A stretch of DNA of 14,428 nucleotides from Treponema sp. (GTDB lineage: Bacteria; Spirochaetota; Spirochaetia; Treponematales; Breznakiellaceae): contig WQZW01000007.1 of NCBI GenBank assembly GCA_009780545.1, forward strand, positions 1 through 14,428, written 5' to 3'. A program made the translations under genes and the position numbers. Under the pieces are notes generated by a model, which saw only the letters and a program-made list of their open reading frames with translations, had not been told where the DNA came from and searched no databases. Shown in pieces: positions 1-7,251 of the stretch (its first letter is position 1; every line of letters begins with the position of its first letter).

Positions 1-177
1 CTTTCCTTCAGCCTGCTTGCCGGCCTTTTGTTGGGCAGCGTGGGGCTTTCGCTCACGGTATTCCTTGCGGTAATGACCGGAAGGACCTACGGGCTGCTCG
101 GAGGGATAATCCCCCTGTCATTGGGAGTCGGGCTTCTCAGCTTCTACCTGCTCAAACGGACCGACAGGACCAGATGA
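1..177 (+). CDS. C-terminal end of a membrane protein (partial)
   Basis: The window opens inside a reading frame that runs in frame 1 to a TGA at 175-177, giving 58 residues. They are strongly hydrophobic: one membrane-spanning stretch around residues 3-26 and a second around 32-50, followed by a basic tail (LLKRTDRTR) that would sit in the cytoplasm by the positive-inside rule. The stop overlaps the ATG of the sigma factor gene (ATGA at 174-177), so the two are probably translationally coupled and in one operon with the anti-sigma gene. The family cannot be recognised from this fragment. The context suggests a membrane protein made together with the sigma/anti-sigma pair, which is inference only. 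Confidence 0.7.
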   Translation, partial: LSFSLLAGLLLGSVGLSLTVFLAVMTGRTYGLLGGIIPLSLGVGLLSFYLLKRTDRTR

Positions 178-740
178 GCGATGAAGGCCCTGACCGCGAT
201 TCGGTAATTGTCAGGCAGGTACTTGGCGGCGAAAAAAATCTTTTTCGGTTGCTGGTCAGGCGTTACGAGTCCTATGTCTACGGAATGGGCATGGCTTTCT
301 TCCATAATGTGGAGGATGCCAGGGATTTCGTGCAGGAAGTTTTTCTTAAAACCTACCGAAACCTTTCCGGCTTTGAAGGTCGTTCGAGGTTTTCGACCTG
401 GCTGTACAAGATCGCCTACAACACGGCCCTGAACGGCGTAAACCGCAGGAAGGAGTATCGAAGCCTTGCCGAAGATAGCGAGGAAATCGATCCGGAACGG
501 AACAACCCGAACGGAAGCTCGCCGGAACAGCAGTTGCTCCGCAAGGCGGCCAAGGAAGCGGTGCTCGCATCGCTTGAGGATCTGCCGGAACGTTACCGAA
601 TCTGCATCGACATGTTTTTCTTTTTTGAGCGTTCCTATCAGGAGATCGAAGCGATTACCGGCTTCCCGGTGAACACGATAAAGTCGCATGTGTTCAGGGC
701 CAAGAAGCTCCTCCGGGAATCCCTTGAAGGTATCGTATAG
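174..740 (+). CDS. ECF-type RNA polymerase sigma factor
   Basis: 188-residue sigma-70 family protein of the extracytoplasmic-function type, which directs RNA polymerase to a small regulon. Region 2 lies at about residues 22-92. It includes the VEDARDFVQEVFLKTYRNL stretch (46-64), typical of helices 2.1-2.2, and STWLYKIAYNTALN (74-87), which matches the -10 recognition part. Region 4 lies at about 130-185, with a helix-turn-helix around 153-176 (SYQEIEAITGFPVNTIKSHV) for -35 recognition. The linker is acidic and poorly conserved, and there is no region 1 or 3, as expected for ECF factors. The start overlaps the upstream stop by ATGA. The gene ends 22 nt before the anti-sigma start. Family assignment is secure, the specific ECF group is not. 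Its target promoters are unknown. Confidence 0.95.
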   Translation: MSDEGPDRDSVIVRQVLGGEKNLFRLLVRRYESYVYGMGMAFFHNVEDARDFVQEVFLKTYRNLSGFEGRSRFSTWLYKIAYNTALNGVNRRKEYRSLAEDSEEIDPERNNPNGSSPEQQLLRKAAKEAVLASLEDLPERYRICIDMFFFFERSYQEIEAITGFPVNTIKSHVFRAKKLLRESLEGIV

Positions 741-762
741 GATGAAATTAAAAGGAGTCAAA

Positions 763-1302
763 ATGGACTGTAAAAAAGTCATTGACAGCATGTACGACAA
801 TGAAGACGGCGGATTCGGTGATTTTGCCAATTCCGGTTTTCTTGAAAGCCTTAAAATCGAAATGCATCTTCTGTTCTGCCCGGCCTGCAGGGAAAAGCTC
901 AGGCGGTTGAATCTCTGCAAAAAGATTCTCCGCGAGGATTTTCTGCCGGAATCTCCCGGCCTTGAAGATGCCATTATGTCGACCATCGCGGTCGAGGACC
1001 TTGCCGACACGCAGGCCGCCGTTCCCGAAGGCTTTTCGTTCAGGGGCTGGACCATCGCCGGCCTTGTCCTGCTGGTTTCGATGGCGACGATTTTCTTTGG
1101 GATGGACTTCAACAGGGTCGCCCTCGCCTCCGGAACTTCGTTCATCATTGCGATCGGCATTACCATGGGCCTCGCTCTCAGCATCTACGGAGCCCTCTTC
1201 ATCGCCAGCCACCTGGAACGCCTCTCCCGCCGCTTCGGCTTGGAATCCCCCGAAGCGGAAAACCTTCCGGCCCTCAACTCGGGGCCGGAGGTTAAAGGTT
1301 AG
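763..1302 (+). CDS. Anti-sigma factor with HxxxCxxC zinc motif and two membrane segments
   Basis: 179-residue protein directly downstream of the sigma factor. The ZAS-type motif HLLFCPAC (H35, C39, C42) is the signature of zinc-binding anti-sigma domains (zf-HC2 family) that bind and hold an ECF sigma factor. It is followed by a charged linker, then two membrane helices at about 97-113 and 124-148, with only a short loop between them and a C-terminal cytoplasmic tail. With so little extracytoplasmic mass, the signal may come through the membrane, a redox or zinc effect, or the co-encoded membrane protein upstream; this is inference. I chose ATG 763 because AAAGGAG lies at 751-757. An in-frame ATG at 742 would add seven residues but has no good ribosome site. 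Anti-sigma role inferred from motif plus neighbourhood. Confidence 0.85.
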   Translation: MDCKKVIDSMYDNEDGGFGDFANSGFLESLKIEMHLLFCPACREKLRRLNLCKKILREDFLPESPGLEDAIMSTIAVEDLADTQAAVPEGFSFRGWTIAGLVLLVSMATIFFGMDFNRVALASGTSFIIAIGITMGLALSIYGALFIASHLERLSRRFGLESPEAENLPALNSGPEVKG

Positions 1303-1346
1303 GTTACCGCGGATTAGGAATTCGGCAACTCTTATCAACAAATGGC

Positions 1347-1369
1347 GGAGCTTTGCCTTGCAGGGCTCC
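1347..1369. terminator. Possible hairpin between convergent genes
   Basis: A 10-bp stem (two G-T wobbles) with a 3-nt loop: GGAGCTTTGC pairs with GCAGGGCTCC. It sits in the 75-nt gap between the plus-strand anti-sigma gene and the minus-strand binding-protein gene, where a bidirectional terminator would be expected. There is no strong T-tract on either side, so it is a weak call. Confidence 0.35.
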
Positions 1370-1377
1370 AAACCCGA

Positions 1378-2250
1378 CTACTGCCCTATCAGCCCGGCCT
1401 GGACCAGAAAGCTCCTTGCAACTTCCCTCGGATCCTCCTGGTCGACATCGACCCGGTAGTTCAGCCGCCGCATACTGTCATCACCGAGAGTACCGGCCAG
1501 CCTGCTCAGCAGGGGCACTAGTTCCGGGTGCTTTTCGGCAATGTCCCGGCGGATTATCGGCACGGCATGATAGTAGGGAAATACCCCGAGATCGTCCTCG
1601 AGGATGGCAAGGTCGTAGCGGAGCAGAAGCCCGTCGGTGGAATATGCGTCCATCACCTGGACGTTGTTGTTGGCCAGGGCGGTATAACGGAGATTGCCGG
1701 CAAGAACGACTATGTCCTTAAAGTCTATTCCGTACACGGCCTGCACGCCCAACAGCCCGTCGTTACGCTGGGTGAATTCGTTGGTCGAGCCGAGGACGAG
1801 GGTAGGGGCGACCGGGACAAGATCGGAAATGGTACGCAGGTTGTAGCGTTCGGCCGTGTCCTGCCGGACGGACAGCGTGTAGGTATTGTTGAAACCGAGT
1901 TCTTCCAAAACCAGAATGTCGTGTTGCTCCATGCCGGTTCTCGCTATCGAAAGCACTTCCTGCGGGGAACGCCTTTCGGTATTGCCGAAGTAGTTGGAAT
2001 AAATCGTGCCCGAGTATTCCACGTACAGATGCACGTCGCTGGACTTTATCGCGGCAAAAATGACATTGGAACTGAGGTTGGGTACGAGCCTTGTCTTCAG
2101 CTCGCTGTTCTCGTCGATAAGTATCTGCAGTATATTCCCGATGATAAGCTGTTCGCTGTAGTCCTTGGAACCGATGACGACCACGTCCTCCCGACCTGAA
2201 CATCCGACAAAAAACATTGCGATAACAACGTACAAAAACATTTTTCTCAT
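1378..2250 (-). CDS. Osmoprotectant (glycine betaine/choline-type) ABC transporter substrate-binding lipoprotein, copy 1
   Basis: 290-residue OpuCC/OpuBC/ProX-like binding protein. The signal peptide ends in a lipobox FVGC, with C17 as the lipidated cysteine, so the mature protein is membrane-anchored. Family-typical stretches are VIGSKDYSEQLIIGNIL (after the lipobox), LYVEYSGTIYSNYF in the first lobe, and VMDAYSTDG plus VFPYYHAVPI in the second. The tyrosines in these parts are where this family builds its aromatic cage for quaternary ammonium ligands; the exact ligand cannot be told from sequence. The ATG at 2250 has AAAGGAAC upstream. The gene lies 25 nt after the permease stop and is the last gene of the transporter operon. 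A second gene at 10851-11726 encodes a close relative. Confidence 0.92.
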   Translation of the reverse strand: MRKMFLYVVIAMFFVGCSGREDVVVIGSKDYSEQLIIGNILQILIDENSELKTRLVPNLSSNVIFAAIKSSDVHLYVEYSGTIYSNYFGNTERRSPQEVLSIARTGMEQHDILVLEELGFNNTYTLSVRQDTAERYNLRTISDLVPVAPTLVLGSTNEFTQRNDGLLGVQAVYGIDFKDIVVLAGNLRYTALANNNVQVMDAYSTDGLLLRYDLAILEDDLGVFPYYHAVPIIRRDIAEKHPELVPLLSRLAGTLGDDSMRRLNYRVDVDQEDPREVARSFLVQAGLIGQ

Positions 2251-2275
2251 TGATGCCGTTCCTTTTATGTTAATT

Positions 2276-2923
2276 TTACGCCCGTTTGCCGCCCCGAAAA
2301 CACTTAGGGGTAACGATCCTTTCTATCAACGATGCCACAAAATCGACCAACAGGGCAAGCAGGCAGGCAGGAATCGCCCCGGCAAGCACCATAGTCGGAT
2401 TCACCATACTTATCCCGGTGTAGATGGTCAGCCCAAGTCCGCCGGCACCGATGAAGGCGGCAATCGTTACCAAACCGACGGACGTTACCGCCGAGATCCG
2501 AATGCCGGCCATTATCATCGGCAGGGCAAGGGGCATTTTCACCTTCAGCAAAATCTGCAGACGGGTCATGCCAATTCCCTTGGCGGCCTCGATCATTTCG
2601 GTATTTATCGTGGAAAGTCCGGTGAAAGTATTCTTGACAATGGGCAGTAGCGAGTACACAATGACCATAAAGATCGCCGGCTTTGCCCCGATGCCGAGAA
2701 TGGGAACCAGAAAACCCAGCAGGGCAAGGCTCGGAATCGCCTGCACGACATTGGTTACGGCAAGCGTCGGTTTGCTCATCGGTTTCAGGTAGCTGATCAA
2801 CGTGCCCAGGGGAACGCCGATGATGACGGACATCGCCACGGAGATTCCGGTTATGCGGATATGCTCCTCCAGCCTTATTAAGATCGTCGCAATGTTTCTT
2901 GCAAAATATTCAAACAGCGGCAC
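2276..2923 (-). CDS. Osmoprotectant ABC transporter permease (OpuCB/OpuBB type)
   Basis: 215-residue integral membrane permease of the ProW/OpuCB family, which forms the translocation channel with the CBS-domain ATPase. Several hydrophobic helices are visible. The EAA-type cytoplasmic loop, which contacts the ATPase, is EAAKGIGMTRLQILLKVKMPLALP. It is followed by the typical IGAGGLG stretch. Start choice: the frame is open further upstream (TTG 2944), but AGGAGG is followed after 6 nt by GTG at 2923, giving MPLFEYFARN. That start overlaps the end of the ATPase gene by 14 nt, so the ribosome site lies inside the upstream gene. The C-terminal stretch SLIERIVTPKCF is repeated almost exactly as a remnant at 11767-11851. 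Only one permease gene is present, whereas OpuC systems often have two, so the channel may be a homodimer (OpuB systems vary). Confidence 0.93.
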   Translation of the reverse strand: MPLFEYFARNIATILIRLEEHIRITGISVAMSVIIGVPLGTLISYLKPMSKPTLAVTNVVQAIPSLALLGFLVPILGIGAKPAIFMVIVYSLLPIVKNTFTGLSTINTEMIEAAKGIGMTRLQILLKVKMPLALPMIMAGIRISAVTSVGLVTIAAFIGAGGLGLTIYTGISMVNPTMVLAGAIPACLLALLVDFVASLIERIVTPKCFRGGKRA

Positions 2924-4049
2924 CGGCAACCTCCTCGTCGGCAATGTACTGCTGGCTTACGGCGGTAAGAAGACTCGACTTGGTGACAAGTCCGTAGAGG
3001 TTTTTCTGGTCGTCGATCACCGGAAACGACGACCTGCTGCTGTTGTTGGCAAGTTGCAGTATCTCGACGATGTTCGTATCAAGCTTCACCGAATCAAAGT
3101 CCGTATGCATCACCTCCGATACCAGGGTATTTTTTTCGGTAATGTCCCTAAGATCCTTCGCAAAGACAATTCCCAATAACTTTCGCTGTTTGTCGGTAAC
3201 CAAAAGGCTGTCGACCCGGTTTATGTTCATCTTGTGAAGGGAACGCAGGACGGTATTTTCCGGGCTCGTGCATGTCGGGTTGTGAATCATAATATCGTTC
3301 GCACTGATGTATTCAGGCGATGACCATATCCGGTTTTTGCCGATAAAGCCGACGACAAATTCATTGACGGGATTCCTCATAATTTCCTGCACGGTATCAT
3401 ACTGCACGACGCCGCCCTCGTTGAGGATGCATATCTTGTCGGCAATTTTTACCGCCTCGTCCATGTCGTGGGTGACGAACACGATGGTCTTGCGAACGCT
3501 GAGCTGCAGTTGGGCAAGCTCCTCCTGCAATTGAAGCCTTGTCGGCGGGTCGAGGGCGGAAAAAGGCTCGTCCATCAGGATTACCTCCGGATCGCAGGCA
3601 AAGGCCCGCGCGACGCCGATCCGCTGTTGCTGTCCGCCCGAAAGCTGCGAGGGATACCGGTCCAGGAACTGGTCCGGATCGAGCCCAACCATCTCCATCA
3701 GTTGCCGACTTTTTTCCCTAATCTCCCGCTTGTCCTTACGTTGAAGCATGGGAATAATCTCGATATTCTGCCTTATCGTCATATGCGGAAAAAGTCCCGT
3801 CTGCTGAATAACATAGCCGATATTCCTGCGAAGCTCTATCTCGTCCCTGTCAAAAATACTTTCGCCATTGACATAGACATTGCCGGAAGTGGGCTTTATC
3901 AGGCGGTTTACTATCTTTAACAACGTAGTCTTGCCGCATCCGCTCGGACCGATAAGCACCACGAGATTCCCCTTGTCCACGCTGAAGGAAATATCGGACA
4001 GGACCGCATCGTCCCCGTATTTTTTTGTAATACCCTCGAACCGTATCAT
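2910..4049 (-). CDS. Osmoprotectant ABC transporter ATPase with C-terminal CBS pair (OpuCA/OpuBA/ProV type)
   Basis: 379-residue ATP-binding subunit. Walker A GPSGCGKTT (34-42), Q-loop at Q82/Q83, signature LSGGQQQ (136-142), Walker B VILMDEP (156-162) and the switch histidine H194 in FVTHD are all intact. After about residue 270 come two CBS domains. These are the ionic-strength or nucleotide (c-di-AMP in some relatives) sensing module that marks OpuCA-type ATPases and sets them apart from most other importers. Start ATG 4049 (MIRFEGITKKYG) has GGGGAGG 6 nt upstream. The frame stays open upstream of it, but homologous proteins begin at this point. It is the first gene of the operon behind the promoter at 4173-4201, and its 3' end overlaps the permease start by 14 nt. 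Confidence 0.95.
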   Translation of the reverse strand: MIRFEGITKKYGDDAVLSDISFSVDKGNLVVLIGPSGCGKTTLLKIVNRLIKPTSGNVYVNGESIFDRDEIELRRNIGYVIQQTGLFPHMTIRQNIEIIPMLQRKDKREIREKSRQLMEMVGLDPDQFLDRYPSQLSGGQQQRIGVARAFACDPEVILMDEPFSALDPPTRLQLQEELAQLQLSVRKTIVFVTHDMDEAVKIADKICILNEGGVVQYDTVQEIMRNPVNEFVVGFIGKNRIWSSPEYISANDIMIHNPTCTSPENTVLRSLHKMNINRVDSLLVTDKQRKLLGIVFAKDLRDITEKNTLVSEVMHTDFDSVKLDTNIVEILQLANNSSRSSFPVIDDQKNLYGLVTKSSLLTAVSQQYIADEEVAGAAV

Positions 4050-4172
4050 ATCGCCTCCCCAAACGACCAAGACCCTCCAACATCCAATGGTAAGCATTTC
4101 GCCTACCGTCCAATAGCAGAGATACCGGGCCATCAGCGGCAGGTTCCGCCGCAAACCTTGCTATCGCTGTAC

Positions 4173-4201
4173 ATCATAACCCCATCCTGAAGGTATGTCA
4201 A
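4173..4201 (-). promoter_or_regulatory. Near-consensus sigma70 promoter for the osmoprotectant transporter operon
   Basis: On the minus strand TTGACA (4201-4196), a 17-nt spacer and TATGAT (4178-4173) match the sigma70 consensus at 11 of 12 positions. The predicted transcription start is near 4166, leaving a leader of about 117 nt before the ATPase ATG at 4049. The leader holds a small bulged hairpin (AGGTT/AACCT arms near 4137-4160). I see no known riboswitch in it. Confidence 0.8.
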
Positions 4202-4225
4202 GGTTATTGTACAAAAATCAACAAT

Positions 4226-4254
4226 CCCGCCATGAATGGCGGGGCATGTGCCCC
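4226..4254 (-). terminator. Overlapping hairpins, likely terminator of the yraN-luxS operon
   Basis: Two perfect inverted repeats share bases: CCCGCCAT/ATGGCGGG (4226-4243, 2-nt loop) and GGGGCA/TGCCCC (4241-4254, 2-nt loop). Read on the minus strand, the stronger stem is followed by ATTGTTGATTTTTG, a passable U-tract for an intrinsic terminator. It lies 90 nt after the luxS stop and just before the -35 of the next promoter. An imperfect larger stem at about 4292-4320 (CCTGCCC/GGACAGG arms) precedes it. The rest of the 4050-4343 gap holds the promoter above and nothing else I can name. Confidence 0.5.
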
Positions 4255-4343
4255 CGGATACAATCAGGGAATCAATTTTGGGCGCGACCTGCCCGGTCCT
4301 CCAAAGGGGTCGGACAGGCTCGGCTACTCGTCAAATTCGGGTT

Positions 4344-4820
4344 TTATGCGGGGTAATTGAGGTTTTCCGGGCCCGGATCGGCGAGAAGCGCGGCATAGCG
4401 GCCACATTCCCACTTCGCCATGGCAAGGTTCTGGTCCTGCCAGTTGCCGCATTCCACCGCCGAGGCACCCGGAATCGCCCCCTCGAACGAAGCTATCCAG
4501 CCCAGCATCTCCCGCAGCAGGGGGAGGATCGCCCGTGAATCCGGCGTTCCCTCGACGATCAGGTAGCAGCCGGTGCGACAGCCCATGGGACCGAAGTACA
4601 CGATGCGGGAGGCCCACTCCTTGTGGGAGCGAAGGAAGGTCGCGCCGAGGTGCTCGATGCTGTGCAGGGCCGGAACGTCCATCACCGGTTCCTTGCCCGG
4701 CTCCTTGAAGCGGAGGTCGAAGGTGGTGAGCGTGGTCGGCCCGAAGGTATCCCGGCGGGAAACGTAGACGCCCGGCTTCAGCCTGAGGTGGTCCACCGTA
4801 AAGCTTGCGATCTTTTCCAT
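4344..4820 (-). CDS. luxS: S-ribosylhomocysteine lyase (AI-2 synthase) LuxS
   Basis: 158 residues, the usual LuxS length. The enzyme cleaves S-ribosylhomocysteine into homocysteine and DPD, the precursor of autoinducer-2, in the cytoplasm. The metal site HSIEH (H53, H57) and the third ligand C124 in ECGNW are present, as are the catalytic cysteine C81 in GPMGCRTG and the general-base glutamate E56 in the HSIEH motif. All functional residues I can check are intact. The ATG at 4820 lies 1 nt after the TAG of the nucleosidase gene, and AAGGAA within that gene's end serves as ribosome site, so LuxS is made coupled to the enzyme that supplies its substrate. It is the last gene of a six-gene operon. 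Confidence 0.97.
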   Translation of the reverse strand: MEKIASFTVDHLRLKPGVYVSRRDTFGPTTLTTFDLRFKEPGKEPVMDVPALHSIEHLGATFLRSHKEWASRIVYFGPMGCRTGCYLIVEGTPDSRAILPLLREMLGWIASFEGAIPGASAVECGNWQDQNLAMAKWECGRYAALLADPGPENLNYPA

Positions 4821-4821
4821 A

Positions 4822-5532
4822 CTAACTGTTCCTTATTATGCGGACAACTATGTGTGCCGAATGCTTCGAGGCTATCGGCAGGAATTCGTCAAAAGTTACC
4901 GGCGACTCCTCGCCGGCAATATCCGAAAGGGCGCGTATCACCAGAAAGCGGGTGCCGAAAAGCCTGCAGCAATGGGCAATGGCCGCTCCTTCCATTTCCA
5001 CGGCGGCGACTTCCGGAAAAGTTTTCTTGATCCTCTCGATGTCTTCCCGGCGACACATAAAACTGTCGCCGGAACCGATAACGCCGCGCAGGTGATTGAA
5101 GCTTTCCGGCAGAACCTTTTCCGCCTTGAGCCGGTCGACGGCATCTTCCGCCCTGACGATAAGATCCTCGTCCACGGAAAAAACCTGCGGCAGCTTCGGC
5201 AGTTGGCCCGGCGCGTAATTGAAAGCGGTAACATCGACATCGTGGTACAGCAGCCCGGATGAAACCACCACGTCGCCGAAGTTCAGCCCCGAGGCAATTC
5301 CCCCGGCCGAACCGGTATTAACGACAAGTTCCGGCTTGAACAGTTGCAACAAAAGCGAACAACCCACGGCGGCGTTTACCTTGCCCACGCCGCAGAGCAG
5401 GACGACCACGTCCTTCCCCTCGATTTTTCCCGAGTGAAACTCGAAACCGCCGGAGCTGCTCGTTTTCGCATCCGACATCAGTTCCCGCAGGAGCGCGACT
5501 TCTTTTTCCAGAGCCCCGATTACGCCGATCAT
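4822..5532 (-). CDS. mtnN: 5'-methylthioadenosine/S-adenosylhomocysteine nucleosidase
   Basis: 236-residue nucleosidase (MTAN, also called Pfs) that releases adenine from S-adenosylhomocysteine and methylthioadenosine. Catalytic positions of the family are visible: E11 in IGALEKEVALL, the M180-E181 pair in VEMEGAA that binds the ribose, and D204 in RALSDIAGEES that protonates adenine. The NTGSAGG loop (72-78) is also typical. The start ATG 5532 has GGAGGA close upstream and overlaps the cyclase stop as ATGA. A longer frame to 5559 exists but would lie inside the cyclase gene without its own ribosome site. The product S-ribosylhomocysteine feeds LuxS, encoded next. Length and motifs indicate a full, functional enzyme. 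Confidence 0.97.
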   Translation of the reverse strand: MIGVIGALEKEVALLRELMSDAKTSSSGGFEFHSGKIEGKDVVVLLCGVGKVNAAVGCSLLLQLFKPELVVNTGSAGGIASGLNFGDVVVSSGLLYHDVDVTAFNYAPGQLPKLPQVFSVDEDLIVRAEDAVDRLKAEKVLPESFNHLRGVIGSGDSFMCRREDIERIKKTFPEVAAVEMEGAAIAHCCRLFGTRFLVIRALSDIAGEESPVTFDEFLPIASKHSAHIVVRIIRNS

Positions 5533-6692
5533 TTTTCCTCCTCCGGAGCCTTTGGGCAAAAGCTGTTCATGTCCGGCTGCCAGCTCGTGGTGCGATTCCT
5601 GCCGGCGATTTTCGATGCGTACATCGCCTCGTCGGCCCGGCGGATTATATCGTTGGTGGTCATGTGACTGTCCTTGTTGCCGAAGGAAAAAATCCCGAGG
5701 CTGATCGTCACTTCAGAAAGGGGAGTTTCCCAATCGACCTTCATCTTCATGACGTTGGTCCGCAGACGTTCGGCGACCAGCCATGCGGTATTGGCATCGG
5801 CATGGGGCAGCAGTATCGTGAATTCCTCGCCGCCGAAACGGGAAGGAACATCCACACTGCGGATACTCTGCTTGATCACCTGAACCATGGACCTGAGTAC
5901 CTGGTCGCCCGCGATATGCCCGTAGGTGTCGTTGAAGTGCTTGAACTTGTCAACATCGATAACGATCACCGACGAGGTGCATTCGTCCCTTCTGGTCCTG
6001 CTGATTTCTTCATTCACCCGGCTCATAAAAAAATCGTGGTTGTAAAGCCCTGTCTTCAGGTCGTACAGCGAATTTTCATATTGCAGGTGGCTTTTGATGG
6101 CATTGGACACGAACAGCACCAGCCGCCGCATAAAGACCAGTTCCATGTCGGTATACTGTCCCTCGGGCGATTTGCCGCCAACAAGGATAAGCCCGTAAAG
6201 GTTGTAGGGACTGGTAATGGGAAAAATGATTTCCGGTTCCAGTTCGCCGATGGTATCAATGGTTTCGCTATTTTTAATGTATTTTGTAAGTTCGGAAAAA
6301 GTTGTCGGAGTGGGAAACTTGACAAAAAAGGCTTCGAGTTCGGTAAGGTCCTGAACGTGCAGCTTCGGCCTGACAAGAGTCGAATCCCGGTACAGCCTGA
6401 TGTTGACGACGGAGCGGTCCTGAACCGACTTCCAGATAAATCCCACGAAGGAAGTCCCGTACTGCTTTCCCAGCCAGCGCATCGCCGCATCGAAAACCCC
6501 GTCCATGCTGCTCCGGCTCAATATGCTTGCGCCACGGGCAAGCAACGACTTGTAGCTTTCCAGCTCATGGACGACGGCGGTAATGTGGGGCAGGATTCCG
6601 GTTTCCTCGAGCAGGCCCATATATTCGACAATTTTCGGGTGAGTAAAGAAATTGGATTTCAGCTCGACATCATCTTCGTTCATTTTATCCAT
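5529..6692 (-). CDS. Diguanylate cyclase with N-terminal GAF-like sensor
   Basis: 387-residue soluble protein without signal peptide or membrane segment. Residues 205-369 form a GGDEF domain that makes cyclic di-GMP from two GTP. The active-site motif is GGEEF (287-291), the D-x-D-K-F-K-x-x-N-D metal/guanine stretch is at 246-255, and an RxxD inhibitory site (R278, D281) sits the canonical five residues before GGEEF, so product feedback is expected. Residues about 50-200 (for example GTSFVGFIWKSV and LYGLILVGGKS) have the look of a GAF-type sensor; no ligand can be named. The start ATG 6692 lies 1 nt after the stop of the upstream zinc-motif gene, and an alternative ATG is three codons later. 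The 3' end overlaps the nucleosidase start by 4 nt. Confidence 0.92.
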   Translation of the reverse strand: MDKMNEDDVELKSNFFTHPKIVEYMGLLEETGILPHITAVVHELESYKSLLARGASILSRSSMDGVFDAAMRWLGKQYGTSFVGFIWKSVQDRSVVNIRLYRDSTLVRPKLHVQDLTELEAFFVKFPTPTTFSELTKYIKNSETIDTIGELEPEIIFPITSPYNLYGLILVGGKSPEGQYTDMELVFMRRLVLFVSNAIKSHLQYENSLYDLKTGLYNHDFFMSRVNEEISRTRRDECTSSVIVIDVDKFKHFNDTYGHIAGDQVLRSMVQVIKQSIRSVDVPSRFGGEEFTILLPHADANTAWLVAERLRTNVMKMKVDWETPLSEVTISLGIFSFGNKDSHMTTNDIIRRADEAMYASKIAGRNRTTSWQPDMNSFCPKAPEEEK

Positions 6693-6693
6693 A

Positions 6694-7251
6694 TCATGTA
6701 CCGGAGAAATGTTCGCTAAGTGCGGTCCGCCACTTCGAACGATCCCCCTTTTTCTCCCACTCCAGAATTTTTTTAATCTTGAACTTTTTCGGATCCCCCG
6801 GATTGTCGAACTTGATGATGCCGAACCGCCCGCCGCCTATGTAGCCTACCCTGTCGCCCTCCTCAAGATGCTCCCTTTCGGCGATTCGGTTGACGGCGCA
6901 GTCGAAGTGTGCCGGCCTTCCGCTCTCGTGATCCGAAACCACCGTGGCGAACTCGTCGATGGGCTTTTCGCACAAAACGCAGATTTCCGGCTCCAGATCG
7001 ACCTTCGGCAGTTCCGGTGCCACCCACTTCAGCCGCTGGACATTGCCCACGGGCCGCCGCTCGAGCCTGGCCTCGTTCACCAGGGCAACGAAAACCGACT
7101 TCTTGCTCTTCTGGGGCTTTTTCGCCTGAGCCTTCTTCTTGCCGGAATCGGAACCCTGGGCATGGTGCGCCTGAACCGGGGCATCCGGGCGCCGCCGTTT
7201 CTTCCGGTTGTTGTTCCGCCTAGCCTCGCCCTCTCTTGCGTTGTCTTTCAT
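6694..7251 (-). CDS. Basic protein with a CxxC/HxxC zinc motif, function unknown
   Basis: 185 residues, cytoplasmic. The N-terminal third (about 11-51) is very rich in Arg, Lys and Asn with no predicted fold. The core then holds CVLC (C91, C94) and HFDC (H115, C118), a spacing that suggests one bound zinc, followed by a small beta-rich part with GYIGGGRFGIIKF (136-148) and a charged C-terminus. The basic tail plus zinc knuckle hints at nucleic-acid or ribosome binding, but that is inference; I do not recognise a characterised family. Start ATG 7251 has GGAAGG just upstream. It overlaps the preceding small gene by 32 nt and ends 1 nt before the cyclase ATG, so it sits firmly inside the operon. 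Confidence 0.8.
   Translation of the reverse strand: MKDNAREGEARRNNNRKKRRRPDAPVQAHHAQGSDSGKKKAQAKKPQKSKKSVFVALVNEARLERRPVGNVQRLKWVAPELPKVDLEPEICVLCEKPIDEFATVVSDHESGRPAHFDCAVNRIAEREHLEEGDRVGYIGGGRFGIIKFDNPGDPKKFKIKKILEWEKKGDRSKWRTALSEHFSGT

Noticed and set aside
144..1184. 346-codon open frame on the minus strand opposite the sigma/anti-sigma genes
   Set aside because: The opposite strand carries two genes with clear sigma-region and HxxxCxxC motifs; the antisense product is low-complexity and has no recognisable motif or ribosome site.
1528..2199. 223-codon plus-strand frame, and a similar one at 11040-11519
   Set aside because: Both are the same antisense image of the two paralogous binding-protein genes, which explains why they resemble each other.
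4050..4166. c-di-AMP (ydaO-type) or other riboswitch in the transporter leader
   Set aside because: c-di-AMP control would suit an osmolyte importer, but none of the conserved ydaO sequence blocks is visible and the leader is short for it.
5664..6719. 351-codon plus-strand frame opposite the diguanylate cyclase
   Set aside because: Mirror of the cyclase coding sequence; GGEEF, I-site and operon context support the minus strand only.
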